Counted from the stretch's first letter, positions 8,119-15,281 are shown. The stretch is 15,686 bases of DNA from an uncultured Pseudomonadota bacterium (GCA_946885905.1 CAMPHL010000013.1:1-15686), one strand, 5' to 3'. Notes: generated by a model from the sequence alone, not told the origin. Numbers and translations: made by a program.

Positions 8119-8484
8119 TCAGTCGGCCCGGCGCACGATCCAGCCGGCGATTGCCTCGAGCACTTCCGGCGCGTCGCCGAGCGCGCTCTCGAGCGCGATC
8201 GGGATGTGCGGATGGCTTGCGCGAATCGGCTCCACCAGGCCGGGCAGGTCGCGCTTGAGGTGGCTGCCCTGGGCCATGAAGAGCGGAAACACCGCGATCG
8301 ACGAGGCGCCCTCCTCGACGAGCGTGGCCACGGCCTGCGCCAGCGAGGGGTGCATATGCTCCAGGTAAGCCAGCTCGATGGGGCACTCCGGACGCTGCCG
8401 CCGCACCAGCTCGCGGATCGCCTCGAAGGGCCGCACCCACTCGGGGTCGCGCGAGCCGTGTGCGAAGAGGACGATGCCGCGCAC
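8119..8484 (-). CDS. CbiX/SirB-type small chelatase
   Basis: 121-residue single-domain class II chelatase of the CbiX-small/SirB group, which inserts cobalt, nickel or iron into sirohydrochlorin-type tetrapyrroles. The start is GTG at 8484, with GAGG (8494-8491) six bases upstream overlapping the dut stop region; the product then begins [20 protein letters not shown]. The two metal-binding histidines of the family are visible as H9 (FAHGSRD) and H75 ([14 protein letters not shown]). Last gene of a coaBC-dut-cbiX cluster and convergent with the lipoprotein. The metal cannot be told from sequence. A longer minus-strand open frame reaching 9978 is the same frame opposite dut and coaBC. Confidence 0.88.
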   Translation of the reverse strand: MRGIVLFAHGSRDPEWVRPFEAIRELVRRQRPECPIELAYLEHMHPSLAQAVATLVEEGASSIAVFPLFMAQGSHLKRDLPGLVEPIRASHPHIPIALESALGDAPEVLEAIAGWIVRRAD

Positions 8485-8492
8485 GCGCGCCC

Positions 8493-8942
8493 TCAGTGCT
8501 TGCCGGTCGAGCCGAAGCCGCCCGCGCCGCGCGTGCTCTCCTCGAACGACTCGACCACGTTGAGCTCGACCTGCACGACCGGCACGATCACGAGCTGCGC
8601 GATGCGCTCCATCGGCTTCACCTCGAACGCTTCGCGGCCCCGGTTCCAGCACGACACCATGAGCTGGCCCTGGTAATCGGAGTCGATGAGCCCCACGAGG
8701 TTGCCGAGCACGATGCCGTGCTTGTGCCCCAGCCCCGAGCGCGGAATGATCACGGCCGCGAGGCCGGGGTCGTCGAGGTGGATCGCGATTCCGGTGGGAA
8801 TGAGCCGGGTGTCGCCGGGCTCGAGGGTGACCGACTCGCCGATGCAGGCACGCAGGTCGAGGCCCGCCGAGCCGCGAGTGGCATAAGCCGGGAGCTGGTC
8901 CCGGATCCGCTGGTCCAGGACCTTCAGGTCGAGTTTCTTCAC
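8493..8942 (-). CDS. dut: dUTP diphosphatase (dUTPase)
   Basis: Trimeric dUTPase; hydrolyses dUTP to dUMP and pyrophosphate, keeping uracil out of DNA and feeding dTMP synthesis. 149 residues with all five family motifs: [10 protein letters not shown] (24-32), II PRSGLG (67-72), [16 protein letters not shown] (80-92, with the catalytic Asp), IV ERIAQL (112-117) and [13 protein letters not shown] (138-149). The start is GTG at 8942-8940 ([10 protein letters not shown]), directly abutting the TAG of coaBC (8945-8943) with no base between and no separate Shine-Dalgarno, which suggests reinitiation after coaBC. The dfp-dut pairing is conserved in many proteobacteria. Confidence 0.96.
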   Translation of the reverse strand: MKKLDLKVLDQRIRDQLPAYATRGSAGLDLRACIGESVTLEPGDTRLIPTGIAIHLDDPGLAAVIIPRSGLGHKHGIVLGNLVGLIDSDYQGQLMVSCWNRGREAFEVKPMERIAQLVIVPVVQVELNVVESFEESTRGAGGFGSTGKH

Positions 8943-10172
8943 CTAGGAGACTTGTTTCAGGGGCGTGACGGCCGCGCCCCTGGCGCGGGCCTCGGAGAGC
9001 ACGATGGCATGCCGCACGATCCCGCGCGCGATGCTGGCTTTCGGCGCGCGCGCGAGCGGATGGGCGCCGTCGTCGTCGTAGATCGTGACCTCGTTCTCGT
9101 CCTTGCCGATGGCGTGCTGCACGAGGTTGGCGACGATCATCGGGATCTTCTTGCGCACGCGCTTGGCCTGGGCGTACTGCGCGAGGTCCTCGCTCTCGGC
9201 CGCGAAGCCCACGCAGAACGGCGCGTCCGGCTGCGCGGCCACGAAGGCGAGGATGTCCTCCGTGGGCTTGAGCTGGATCTGCATGTCCTCGGCGGACTTC
9301 TTGAGCTTGCGGCTCGACTTGGCGACCGGCGTGTAGTCGGCCACGGCCGCCACGCTGAAGAAGTAATCGGCCCCCGCCACGTGCGCCTTCACGGCGTTGG
9401 CCATCTCGGCCGCGCTCGTCACGTAGACGAAGTGGGTGCTTCCCGGCTGCGGCAGCGCCGTCGGCCCGCTGATGAGCGTCACCTCCGCCCCGAGCGATGC
9501 GGCCACATCCGCGATCGCATAGCCCATCTTCCCGGACGACAGGTTGGTGATCCCGCGAACGGTATCGATGGCCTCGAACGTGGGGCCGGCGGTCACGATG
9601 ACCTTGCGGCCCGCGAGCAGCTTGGGCGCGAGGAATGCGAGGATGCCCTGCAGCAGGTCCTCGGGCTCGCTCATGCGGCCCATGCCCACCTCGCCGCAGG
9701 CCTGGTCGCCCGAGGCGGGGCCGAGGAACACCACGCCGTCGGCGCGCAACTGTGCGACGTTGCGTTGCGTGGCCGGGCTCTCCCACATCTCGACGTTCAT
9801 CGCCGGCGCAACGAGCAACGGGCAGTTGCGCGCCACGCAGACGGTGGAGAGCAGGTCGTCGGCCAGGCCGTGGGCGAGCTTGGCGATGAAATCCGCGGTG
9901 GCGGGCGCCACGACGATCGCATCCATGCCGCGCGAGAGCTCGATGTGCGGCATGTTGTTCGGGACGCTCGCGTCCCACAGATCCGTGGCGACCGGCTTGC
10001 CGGTGAGCGCCTGGAAGGTCGCGGCGGCGACGAATTTCGTCGCCGCGTCGGTCATCGCGACGCGCACGTCCACGTTATTCCTCTGCAGGAGCCTCGCAAG
10101 CTCGGCCACTTTGTAGGCGGCGACGCCGCCCGTGACGCCGAGCAGCAATCGGGCGTTCAAGACCTTGTCCAT
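8943..10172 (-). CDS. coaBC: Bifunctional phosphopantothenoylcysteine decarboxylase/phosphopantothenate-cysteine ligase
   Basis: Two-step coenzyme A enzyme: CoaB joins 4'-phosphopantothenate to cysteine, CoaC decarboxylates the product with FMN. 409 residues, the normal length. CoaC half (1-185): [12 protein letters not shown] (10-21), H76 in [15 protein letters not shown] (122-130) and C159 in [10 protein letters not shown]. CoaB half (186-409): [30 protein letters not shown] (209-222), SVAAVADY and the ligase lysine region [17 protein letters not shown] 10172 has no clear Shine-Dalgarno. A TAAAAT -10-like box at 10184-10179 would make the message nearly leaderless. First gene of the coaBC-dut-cbiX operon; divergent from radC. 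Confidence 0.97.
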   Translation of the reverse strand: MDKVLNARLLLGVTGGVAAYKVAELARLLQRNNVDVRVAMTDAATKFVAAATFQALTGKPVATDLWDASVPNNMPHIELSRGMDAIVVAPATADFIAKLAHGLADDLLSTVCVARNCPLLVAPAMNVEMWESPATQRNVAQLRADGVVFLGPASGDQACGEVGMGRMSEPEDLLQGILAFLAPKLLAGRKVIVTAGPTFEAIDTVRGITNLSSGKMGYAIADVAASLGAEVTLISGPTALPQPGSTHFVYVTSAAEMANAVKAHVAGADYFFSVAAVADYTPVAKSSRKLKKSAEDMQIQLKPTEDILAFVAAQPDAPFCVGFAAESEDLAQYAQAKRVRKKIPMIVANLVQHAIGKDENEVTIYDDDGAHPLARAPKASIARGIVRHAIVLSEARARGAAVTPLKQVS

Positions 10173-10184
10173 AAAGGCATTTTA

Positions 10185-10201
10185 CTGCTCTGCGAGAACA
10201 G
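10185..10201. promoter_or_regulatory. 17-bp imperfect palindrome between coaBC and radC
   Basis: CTGCTCT-GCG-AGAACAG: the arms match at six of seven positions. It lies immediately upstream of a TAAAAT -10-like box for coaBC (10184-10179) and ends one base before the radC ATG, so a bound protein would touch both genes. It is like a LexA box in outline but has CTG-N11-CAG rather than CTG-N10-CAG. The role is inferred from position only. Confidence 0.3.
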
Positions 10202-10202
10202 C

Positions 10203-10877
10203 ATGTCCATGGCCCGATGGCCGGCCTGCGAACGGCCGCGCGAACGACTCCTGGCGCAGGGACCGGCCGCGCTCTCGGATGCGGAGCTCATCGCGCTGTT
10301 CCTGGGCAGCGGGGTGCGAGGCCAGAGCGCGCTGGATGTCGCGCGGTCACTTCTGGCCCGCTTCGGCCGGCTTTCGCGCGTGCTCTCCGCTGCGCAGGGC
10401 GAAATCGGTGAGGTGCCGGGCGTAGGGCCGGCGAAGTACGCGCAGATCGCCGCGATCACGGAGCTCGCGCGCCGCGCGCTCTCGGAGGAGATGCGCGCCC
10501 GCGACAGCCTTACCTCGCCCGCGGCGGTGCGCGGCTACCTGCGCCTGCGCATGCAGGACCTGCAGCACGAATGCTTCTACTGCGTGTTCCTCGATGCGCA
10601 GAACCGCGTGATCGCCGCCGAGCAGCTATTTCGCGGGACGCTCACGCAGACAAGCGTTTACCCACGCGAGGTGGTCAAGCACGCGCTCGCGCACAACGCC
10701 GCCGCGGTAATCCTTGCGCACAATCATCCCTCCGGTGTCGCCGAGCCGAGCATCCAGGACCAGGCGCTCACGCGCACGCTCGCCGAGGCGCTCGCGCTCG
10801 TCGACGTCAAGGTGCTCGACCACTTCATCGTGGCACCCGGCGCGTGCCTGTCCTTCGCCGAGCGGGGGCTGATCTAG
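10203..10877 (+). CDS. radC: RadC family JAMM-domain protein
   Basis: 224-residue RadC (UPF0758) protein. A DNA-repair role was once claimed but later disputed; the real function is unknown. The N-terminal part has [20 protein letters not shown] and a helix-hairpin-helix ([14 protein letters not shown], 69-82). The C-terminal JAMM/MPN metalloprotease-like domain has LAHNHPSG (171-178) with H173, H175 and D186 in the H-x-H-x10-D spacing, so the metal site is intact. ATG 10203 is preferred over ATG 10209 because GAGAA lies six bases upstream; either gives the family start. The frame stays open to 8460 opposite other genes, but that upstream part is a shadow. The stop TAG shares CTAG (10874-10877) with the stop of the opposite gene. 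Confidence 0.94.
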   Translation: MSMARWPACERPRERLLAQGPAALSDAELIALFLGSGVRGQSALDVARSLLARFGRLSRVLSAAQGEIGEVPGVGPAKYAQIAAITELARRALSEEMRARDSLTSPAAVRGYLRLRMQDLQHECFYCVFLDAQNRVIAAEQLFRGTLTQTSVYPREVVKHALAHNAAAVILAHNHPSGVAEPSIQDQALTRTLAEALALVDVKVLDHFIVAPGACLSFAERGLI

Positions 10878-11257
10878 CAGGCGATGCGCAGCTCGCTCAG
10901 CGACGACAGGAGGTCGGGGGGCTCGGTGTTGCGGAAATCCGGGATGTCCTCGCCCGGGGCGATCATGAGCTTCGCGCGGCCTGAAGTATCGGTGGCCTCG
11001 AGGCGCGCGCCGGGGCCGAGTTCCAGGCTCCGCGGACCCGACCAGTCGCGTCCGGCGGCCTCGGCGATCGGACCGAGCTCGATCGGGCCAACGAGCGAGA
11101 GCTTGTCGCCGTTGAACTCGGGCAGCTCGTAGAGCCGCGCCCAGCAGCCGTGCGCGGGCGCCGTGTCCATGTCGGCGGAGACCGACGGCTCGATGGCGGC
11201 CAGCACACCCGCGGCGACGAGCGTGGCGAAGGGAAGGACGAGGCTGCGGCGTTTCAT
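10874..11257 (-). CDS. Exported beta/gamma-crystallin-like protein
   Basis: 127 residues with a signal peptide ([20 protein letters not shown], cleavage near VSA-DMD, about 28). The mature part begins [20 protein letters not shown] (38-57), which fits the crystallin Greek-key opening (aromatic, then F-x-G about six residues on, then L-x-L), and continues [17 protein letters not shown]. The only cysteines are C38 and C127, the last residue, which could close the domain with a disulfide after export. About one domain long. Known microbial crystallins often bind calcium; the usual D/N-x-x-S calcium motif is not clear here. It lies 79 bases downstream of the DUF5648 gene on the same strand and shares stop-codon bases with radC. 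Confidence 0.72.
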   Translation of the reverse strand: MKRRSLVLPFATLVAAGVLAAIEPSVSADMDTAPAHGCWARLYELPEFNGDKLSLVGPIELGPIAEAAGRDWSGPRSLELGPGARLEATDTSGRAKLMIAPGEDIPDFRNTEPPDLLSSLSELRIAC

Positions 11258-11336
11258 GTCCGAGGGACACCCGCGTCGGGCCCGCGTTCGTCTCCGCGCG
11301 CCGATCGCGATGGTCCGGCCGAACCGGGTCCGCTGC

Positions 11337-12800
11337 CTAGCGACGCAACACTTCGAGCCGGAAACTGCCGAGGTTCAGGCCGATCTCGCCGTCGCCCGCC
11401 ACCTCGTTGTTGAAGTGGAAGTTGTCGAGGTAGTAGTCGTCGGGATCGGTCGACAGCAGCGGGTCGATCGTGCGGGCCGAATCCACGATGCGCGCGAACT
11501 CGGCGCGATCCACGCGGAAGTCGAAGACGCCGCCGAGTCCCGGCCCGTTCGCGGCGTCGTAGCCCGAATCCGTAGGAATCCAGTTCGATCCCAGGCTTCG
11601 CCCATACCGGGTATCCGGTCGCGGCGTGGTGCCCACGATGACCTTGCCGGTGAAGACGTCGGGCGCGAGGTAGTCGCCGCCACCGTCGATGGTGCCGTAG
11701 GAAAGGATCGTGAAGTACAGGTGTCGCCCCGAGGCGCCGTCGATGAACTCCAGCGTCGGGTGCCCGTATGCGTGATGTCCGGGGTACCGGGTGAGGACCT
11801 TGTGCACGGCGATCGACCACTTGACCGCGAGCTGGGTCTCGAACGGATACGCAGGGCGCCAGGGATAGAAGCGCCGCGAGTCGTCCGAGCCCTCCGACGG
11901 GAATTGGAAAAGGGGATTGATGCTCGAGGCCTGCGCGATCGACTTGCCGATGGTGTCTACGTGGATCCCGAAGTCGTTCCCGGAGAGCTGGACGAACGGT
12001 CCTTCGTGCGCGAGGTGCAGGGGCGCGGTCGCCGGCACGAAGGGTTGGGAGACAACGCCGGTGAGCCGCGTGTACTCCGGCAAGCCGAAGAACCGGGAGC
12101 CCAGCCCCAGGCGCGGCGTCGGCAGGTTGTTGATCGCCACGCACGATCCCGTTCGAAGCGAATCGTCTTCGCATTGCGCGCTGGGAAGGATCGCCTCGGA
12201 CGTGGGGACGGTGACGGCGAACCGCTGCAAGGCGAGCTCGACCGTGGCGATGGCGCAGAAGCGGGCGCCCTCGGCGATCCAGCCCTTTGCGACCATCGCA
12301 TCGCGCTCGGCTGCGCCGGTCACGTAGCGGTGGTTGCTGTCGTTGAACATCCACCGGTTGTTGTACAGCCGGTACACGGGAACGGGGTAGCCCGGGTCGG
12401 CGCACTGGCCGCTCGCGTCGGGCAACGGCGCCCAGAAGGCGGTCTTTTCGCGGAGCCATCCGCTCGCGGCATTGCGCAAGCCGGCGACTTCTGCCGCGTC
12501 GCCGGAGTAGAAGTGCGAGTTCGGTCCGGGCGCGTAGAAGCGCTCGGCCGGCATGCAGCTGGCGCAGGGAAACGTGGTGCCGGGCGAGGCGGCTTCGAAG
12601 GCATACCCGGTCCGGTACCAGCCGGGTCCGGCCGCGCCGGCATCGATGCCGGCCATCTCGACCAAGTCCGCCGTCATGAAATAGTGGCCGGTGATCGAGT
12701 TGTGGTACTCGATGACCGATACTGCGACGGGGATGTTGACGATGAAGGCCGGCGCGTCCAGGGCGGCCACGCTGGCGAGAAGGGCGAGAAGTCTGCGCAT
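11337..12800 (-). CDS. Exported protein with DUF5648-like repeats and an unrecognised C-terminal domain
   Basis: 487 residues; signal peptide MRRLLALLASVAALDA. Residues 30-182 hold three related units of about 40 residues: EYHNSITGHYFMTADLVEMA, ERFYAPGPNSHFYSGDAAEV and YRLYNNRW...NHRYVTGAAE, each followed by a GW segment (GWYRTGYAF, GWLREKTAF, GWIAEGARF). This is the pattern of DUF5648, a likely surface or binding repeat in secreted bacterial proteins. C80, C82, C133 and C182 lie in this part. Residues about 225-487 form a second region rich in Gly, aromatic residues and beta-prone segments (HLYFTILSYGTIDGGGDYLA, GVFDFRVDRAEF, DDYYLDNFHFNNEV); it may be a lectin-like beta sandwich but I do not recognise it. 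ATG 12800 is chosen for the signal peptide; no clear ribosome site is seen. Confidence 0.8.
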   Translation of the reverse strand: MRRLLALLASVAALDAPAFIVNIPVAVSVIEYHNSITGHYFMTADLVEMAGIDAGAAGPGWYRTGYAFEAASPGTTFPCASCMPAERFYAPGPNSHFYSGDAAEVAGLRNAASGWLREKTAFWAPLPDASGQCADPGYPVPVYRLYNNRWMFNDSNHRYVTGAAERDAMVAKGWIAEGARFCAIATVELALQRFAVTVPTSEAILPSAQCEDDSLRTGSCVAINNLPTPRLGLGSRFFGLPEYTRLTGVVSQPFVPATAPLHLAHEGPFVQLSGNDFGIHVDTIGKSIAQASSINPLFQFPSEGSDDSRRFYPWRPAYPFETQLAVKWSIAVHKVLTRYPGHHAYGHPTLEFIDGASGRHLYFTILSYGTIDGGGDYLAPDVFTGKVIVGTTPRPDTRYGRSLGSNWIPTDSGYDAANGPGLGGVFDFRVDRAEFARIVDSARTIDPLLSTDPDDYYLDNFHFNNEVAGDGEIGLNLGSFRLEVLRR

Positions 12801-12824
12801 GGGTTTTGAATCAGTGACTTAGGT

Positions 12825-12842
12825 CGGAGCCTACAAGCTCCG
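12825..12842. repeat. Small REP-like hairpin upstream of the DUF5648 gene
   Basis: CGGAGC-CTACAA-GCTCCG forms a six-pair stem, preceded by TAGGT; a separate GGGGCCCC palindrome follows at 12846-12853. The shape (G-rich head, short stem, intergenic place) resembles single REP sequences. With one copy in the window this stays tentative. The rest of the gap 12801-12922 shows no gene. Confidence 0.3.
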
Positions 12843-12922
12843 CATGGGGCCCCGCGTAGTTCCAACGGCCCAAGCGGCTCGCGGGAGGACCCTGCAGGCC
12901 CAAAAAACCCAATGGAATCAGC

Positions 12923-12952
12923 TTGAAAGGAGCACTCCTGGCAGGTTATAAT
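12923..12952 (+). promoter_or_regulatory. Sigma-70 promoter of rpmB-rpmG
   Basis: TTGAAA (12923-12928), an 18-base spacer and a perfect TATAAT (12947-12952). Transcription should start near 12959, giving a leader of about 36 bases with GGAG (12986-12989) six bases before the rpmB ATG. A promoter this close to consensus fits the high expression needed for ribosomal proteins. Confidence 0.85.
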
Positions 12953-12995
12953 CGCGGTCTTTCGTCAACGCAGCACCCGAATTCCGGAGATTTCC

Positions 12996-13232
12996 ATGGC
13001 CCGCGTTTGCCAAGTGACGGGGAAGGCCCCCCGAGTCGGACACCACGTGTCCCACGCCAACAACAAGACCAAGCGGCGTTACCTGCCCAACCTCCAGTAC
13101 CGCAAGTTCTGGGTCGAGGGCGAGAACCGCTGGGTGAAGATGCGCCTCACCAACGCCGGCCTGCGCCTCATCGACAAGAAGGGCCTGGACGTCGTGCTCG
13201 CCGAGATGCGCGCCCGCGGCGAGAAGGTCTAA
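12996..13232 (+). CDS. rpmB: 50S ribosomal protein bL28
   Basis: 78 residues, the normal length. It opens [20 protein letters not shown], then [20 protein letters not shown], and ends [20 protein letters not shown], matching proteobacterial L28 along its whole length. It carries only C5, so it is the zinc-free (C-minus) form. It is first in the rpmB-rpmG operon behind a strong promoter. The stop TAA overlaps the AAGGAG of rpmG. Confidence 0.98.
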   Translation: MARVCQVTGKAPRVGHHVSHANNKTKRRYLPNLQYRKFWVEGENRWVKMRLTNAGLRLIDKKGLDVVLAEMRARGEKV

Positions 13233-13236
13233 GGAG
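13231..13236 (+). promoter_or_regulatory. Shine-Dalgarno of rpmG overlapping the rpmB stop
   Basis: AAGGAG starts inside the TAA of rpmB and lies five bases before ATG 13242. It fixes the rpmG start and couples the two genes. Confidence 0.85.
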
Positions 13237-13241
13237 AGCCC

Positions 13242-13397
13242 ATGCGCGACAAGATCAAGCTCGAGTCGTCGGCCGGCACCGGCCACTTCTACACCACCAC
13301 CAAGAACAAGCGGACCATGCCGGACAAGATGGAGATCAAGAAATACGATCCGGTTGCCCGCAAGCACGTGATGTACAAGGAAACGAAACTGAAGTAA
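13242..13397 (+). CDS. rpmG: 50S ribosomal protein bL33
   Basis: 51-residue ribosomal protein: [20 protein letters not shown], then [20 protein letters not shown] and [10 protein letters not shown]. No cysteines, so it is the zinc-free paralog, matching the zinc-free L28 beside it. Most relatives start about four residues earlier (MAKG-type); here the Shine-Dalgarno places the start at MRDK, so the N-terminus is slightly short. Second gene of the rpmB-rpmG operon, followed by a strong terminator at 13459-13485. Confidence 0.97.
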   Translation: MRDKIKLESSAGTGHFYTTTKNKRTMPDKMEIKKYDPVARKHVMYKETKLK

Positions 13398-13458
13398 CGG
13401 TTTCGCGCCACGGCTGTTGGAGCGCACACCGCCGCTCGACGCGTTGCGAGCAGCAAAG

Positions 13459-13485
13459 AAAAAGCCCCGCGAAGCGGGGCTTTTT
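13459..13485. terminator. Bidirectional rho-independent terminator between rpmG and the HhH gene
   Basis: AAAAAGCCCCGC, loop GAA, GCGGGGCTTTTT. The T tract on the plus strand ends rpmB-rpmG, and the A tract serves the same job for the convergent HhH gene ending at 13502. Confidence 0.93.
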
Positions 13486-13501
13486 CGTTTCCGGGCGAGG
13501 G

Positions 13502-13909
13502 TCAGCCCTTTTTCTTCGCGGCGGGCTTCGCCATGTCCTGCTTGGCGATGATCTGCTCCTTGATGTCGTCGTACACGTTCTGGGGGATGATCTTGCGCTT
13601 CACGAGGTCGTCCTTGCCCTTGTAGGGACGGCCCTTCACGATCGCCTTGGAACGCACATCGCCGATGCCCTTCAGGCTGGCGAGCTCGGCTTCGGAAGCC
13701 GAATTGATGTCCATCAGGTCGCCCTTCGGCGCGGCCGCCGGAGCGGGCGCCGGAGCTGCCGCCTTCTTGGTGGCGTCCTTGGTCGCGGCTTGCGTTTTCT
13801 TCGCGGCATCCTTCGACGGCTCGGCCTTCTGGGCCATGGCCGAGGTGGCGCCGGCGGCGAGGCCCAGCGCGGCCAGGCCGGCGACCAGCAGTTTCATGAA
13901 TTTCGTCAT
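13502..13909 (-). CDS. Exported helix-hairpin-helix (ComEA-like) protein
   Basis: 135 residues. Signal peptide MTKFMKLLVAGLAALGLAAG, with cleavage at AMA-QKA (about 26-27). Then a low-complexity Lys/Ala/Pro linker (30-62) and one helix-hairpin-helix region: MDINSASEAELASLKGIGDV, then RSKAIVKGRPYKGKDDLVKR. It ends with a Lys-rich tail (AKPAAKKKG). The DINSAS.AEL..L.GIG opening is typical of the ComEA family, which binds DNA in the periplasm for uptake. No other competence gene is in the window, and many exported HhH proteins of this size have no known role. ATG 13909 has AGGGG ten bases upstream. It is a stand-alone unit between two terminators. Confidence 0.88.
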   Translation of the reverse strand: MTKFMKLLVAGLAALGLAAGATSAMAQKAEPSKDAAKKTQAATKDATKKAAAPAPAPAAAPKGDLMDINSASEAELASLKGIGDVRSKAIVKGRPYKGKDDLVKRKIIPQNVYDDIKEQIIAKQDMAKPAAKKKG

Positions 13910-13997
13910 TGCAGCAATTCCCCTTTGGTAGTGGTGCGACGGTGTAATTGTTGATAGGGACGGCGGTGAAACGGCGCTAAGTGTACGCCGTCGCTGC

Positions 13998-14027
13998 GAA
14001 AGAAAAAGCCCCGCCGGAGCGGGGCTT
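13998..14027 (-). terminator. Rho-independent terminator of the desaturase gene
   Basis: Read on the minus strand: AAGCCCCGC, loop TCCG, GCGGGGCTT, then TTTCTTT. It starts 25 bases past the desaturase stop. The plus-strand side has only a poor T tract, so it is mainly one-way. The inner stem is the same seven bases as in the terminator at 13459-13485. Confidence 0.9.
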
Positions 14028-14051
14028 GTTTGTCGCCGGAGCCCGACGCCG

Positions 14052-15224
14052 TCAGGCGTAGCTGCGCAGCCGGTGCGAGAACTCCACGAGCGGCAGGATG
14101 TTGGTCCTCTCTGCGCGCTCGCACCAGTCCTTGAGCTGCGAGACGAGTTGCTCGGTCGTGAGCGTCGAGCGCTCCCAGATGCGCTGCAGCTCTTCGCGCA
14201 TCGACCACGCGGTCTTGAGGTCCGGGCTCGTCTCGAGCACGCGCGCGATGCGCTCGCGGTGCGCAGCGGGCACTGCCGCCTGGTCGCGATGCCACCACTT
14301 GCGGATCGCCTGCACCGGGGCATAGTCGGCGCCCTTGGCACGCAGGCGCTCGATCTCGAGGCGGCTCGTGCGCTTCATCGACTTCGCGTAGTTCGCCATC
14401 ACATCGAAGCGGTGCGCGATCACGGCCTGCAGCGTCGCGGCGTCGACTTCCCACTTGGACGGGTCGAGCTTCACCTGGGGCGCCTGCTTGCGAACCGTGA
14501 TGAGGCCGAGCGAGCGCCCGATGCGGATGTAGAGCCAGCCCAGGTCGAACTCGTACGGGCGGATGGAGAACTTGGCCGAGGTCGGATAGGCGTGGTGGTT
14601 GTTGTGCAGCTCCTCGCCGCCGATCCACGCCGCCCAGGGCACGATGTTGGTGCTGTCGTCCTCGGTCTGGAAGTTGCGGTAGCCGAAGTAGTGGCCGATG
14701 CCGTTGATCACGCCCGCGGCCCAGAACGGAATCCAGAGCATCTGCACGCCCCAGATGAGCGCGCCGGCGAGCGGGCCGAAGAGCATCACGTCGATGGCCG
14801 CCATCACGCCGATGCCCCACTTGTTGAACGGAGTGTAGAGGTTGCGCTCGATCCAGTCCGTCGGCGTGCTGTGGCCGTATCGGTCCATCACGTCCTTCTT
14901 GTACGACTCCTTCACGTACAGCACCACGCCGCCCCAGAGGATCTTGTTGATCCCGTGGATGCGCGGGCTATGCGGGTCTTCCTCGGTCTCGCACTTGGCG
15001 TGGTGCTTGCGATGGATCGCCGCCCACTCCTTGGTGATCATGCCGGTCGTGAGCCAGAGCCAGAAGCGGAAGAAGTGGCTGAGGGCCGGGTGCATGTCCA
15101 GGGCGCGGTGCGCCTGGCAGCGATGCAGGTACAGGGTCACGCCGGCGATGGTGATCTGCACCAAGACCAGGCCGGCAAGAACATCGCCCCACCAGGGAAG
15201 ATCCAGGAAACCGCTGCTGAACAT
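14052..15224 (-). CDS. Acyl-CoA (delta-9 type) desaturase with a long C-terminal extension
   Basis: Membrane di-iron fatty acid desaturase, introducing a double bond into acyl chains and so tuning membrane fluidity. 390 residues. The three histidine boxes are intact: HRCQAH (34-39), HRKHH (71-75) and HNNHH (207-211), plus H178 in GIGHYFGYRNF. Hydrophobic helices are at about 14-33, 52-66, 137-155 and 158-178. Residues after about 250 are not part of the desaturase core: a soluble, helical, charged region runs from KWEVDAATLQAVIAHRFDVM to FSHRLRSYA. Its spacing of motifs (AHRFDVMANYAKSMKR; AWSMREELQRIWERS; CERAERTNILPLVEFSHRLR) looks to me like the C-terminal part of ISL3-type transposases. 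ATG 15224 is chosen; the ribosome site is weak. It ends at its own terminator. Confidence 0.93.
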   Translation of the reverse strand: MFSSGFLDLPWWGDVLAGLVLVQITIAGVTLYLHRCQAHRALDMHPALSHFFRFWLWLTTGMITKEWAAIHRKHHAKCETEEDPHSPRIHGINKILWGGVVLYVKESYKKDVMDRYGHSTPTDWIERNLYTPFNKWGIGVMAAIDVMLFGPLAGALIWGVQMLWIPFWAAGVINGIGHYFGYRNFQTEDDSTNIVPWAAWIGGEELHNNHHAYPTSAKFSIRPYEFDLGWLYIRIGRSLGLITVRKQAPQVKLDPSKWEVDAATLQAVIAHRFDVMANYAKSMKRTSRLEIERLRAKGADYAPVQAIRKWWHRDQAAVPAAHRERIARVLETSPDLKTAWSMREELQRIWERSTLTTEQLVSQLKDWCERAERTNILPLVEFSHRLRSYA

Positions 15225-15275
15225 AGGTTGTGCGCCCTTTCTTGTTTCGCCCTTGTCAGGCGTGGACAGTCTGGG

Positions 15276-15281
15276 ATTCTA
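15276..15281 (-). promoter_or_regulatory. Possible -10 box of the desaturase gene
   Basis: TAGAAT on the minus strand (in GGTTAGAATCC), 51 bases before the ATG. No good -35 is seen at the proper spacing. The 113-base gap 15225-15337 also holds two perfect palindromes, GGGCGCCC (15301-15308) and CCGGACGTCCGG (15307-15318), just upstream of this box. Confidence 0.35.

Noticed and set aside
8485..9978. Upstream extension of the cbiX frame
   Set aside because: It runs in another frame through dut and coaBC on the same strand; chelatase homology begins at GTG 8484.
10185..10201. LexA (SOS) box upstream of radC
   Set aside because: The spacing is CTG-N11-CAG, one base more than a LexA site, and the central AT-rich run is missing.
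8460..10202. Upstream extension of the radC frame (580 codons)
   Set aside because: It lies opposite dut and coaBC, has antisense composition, and RadC homology begins only at about 10203.
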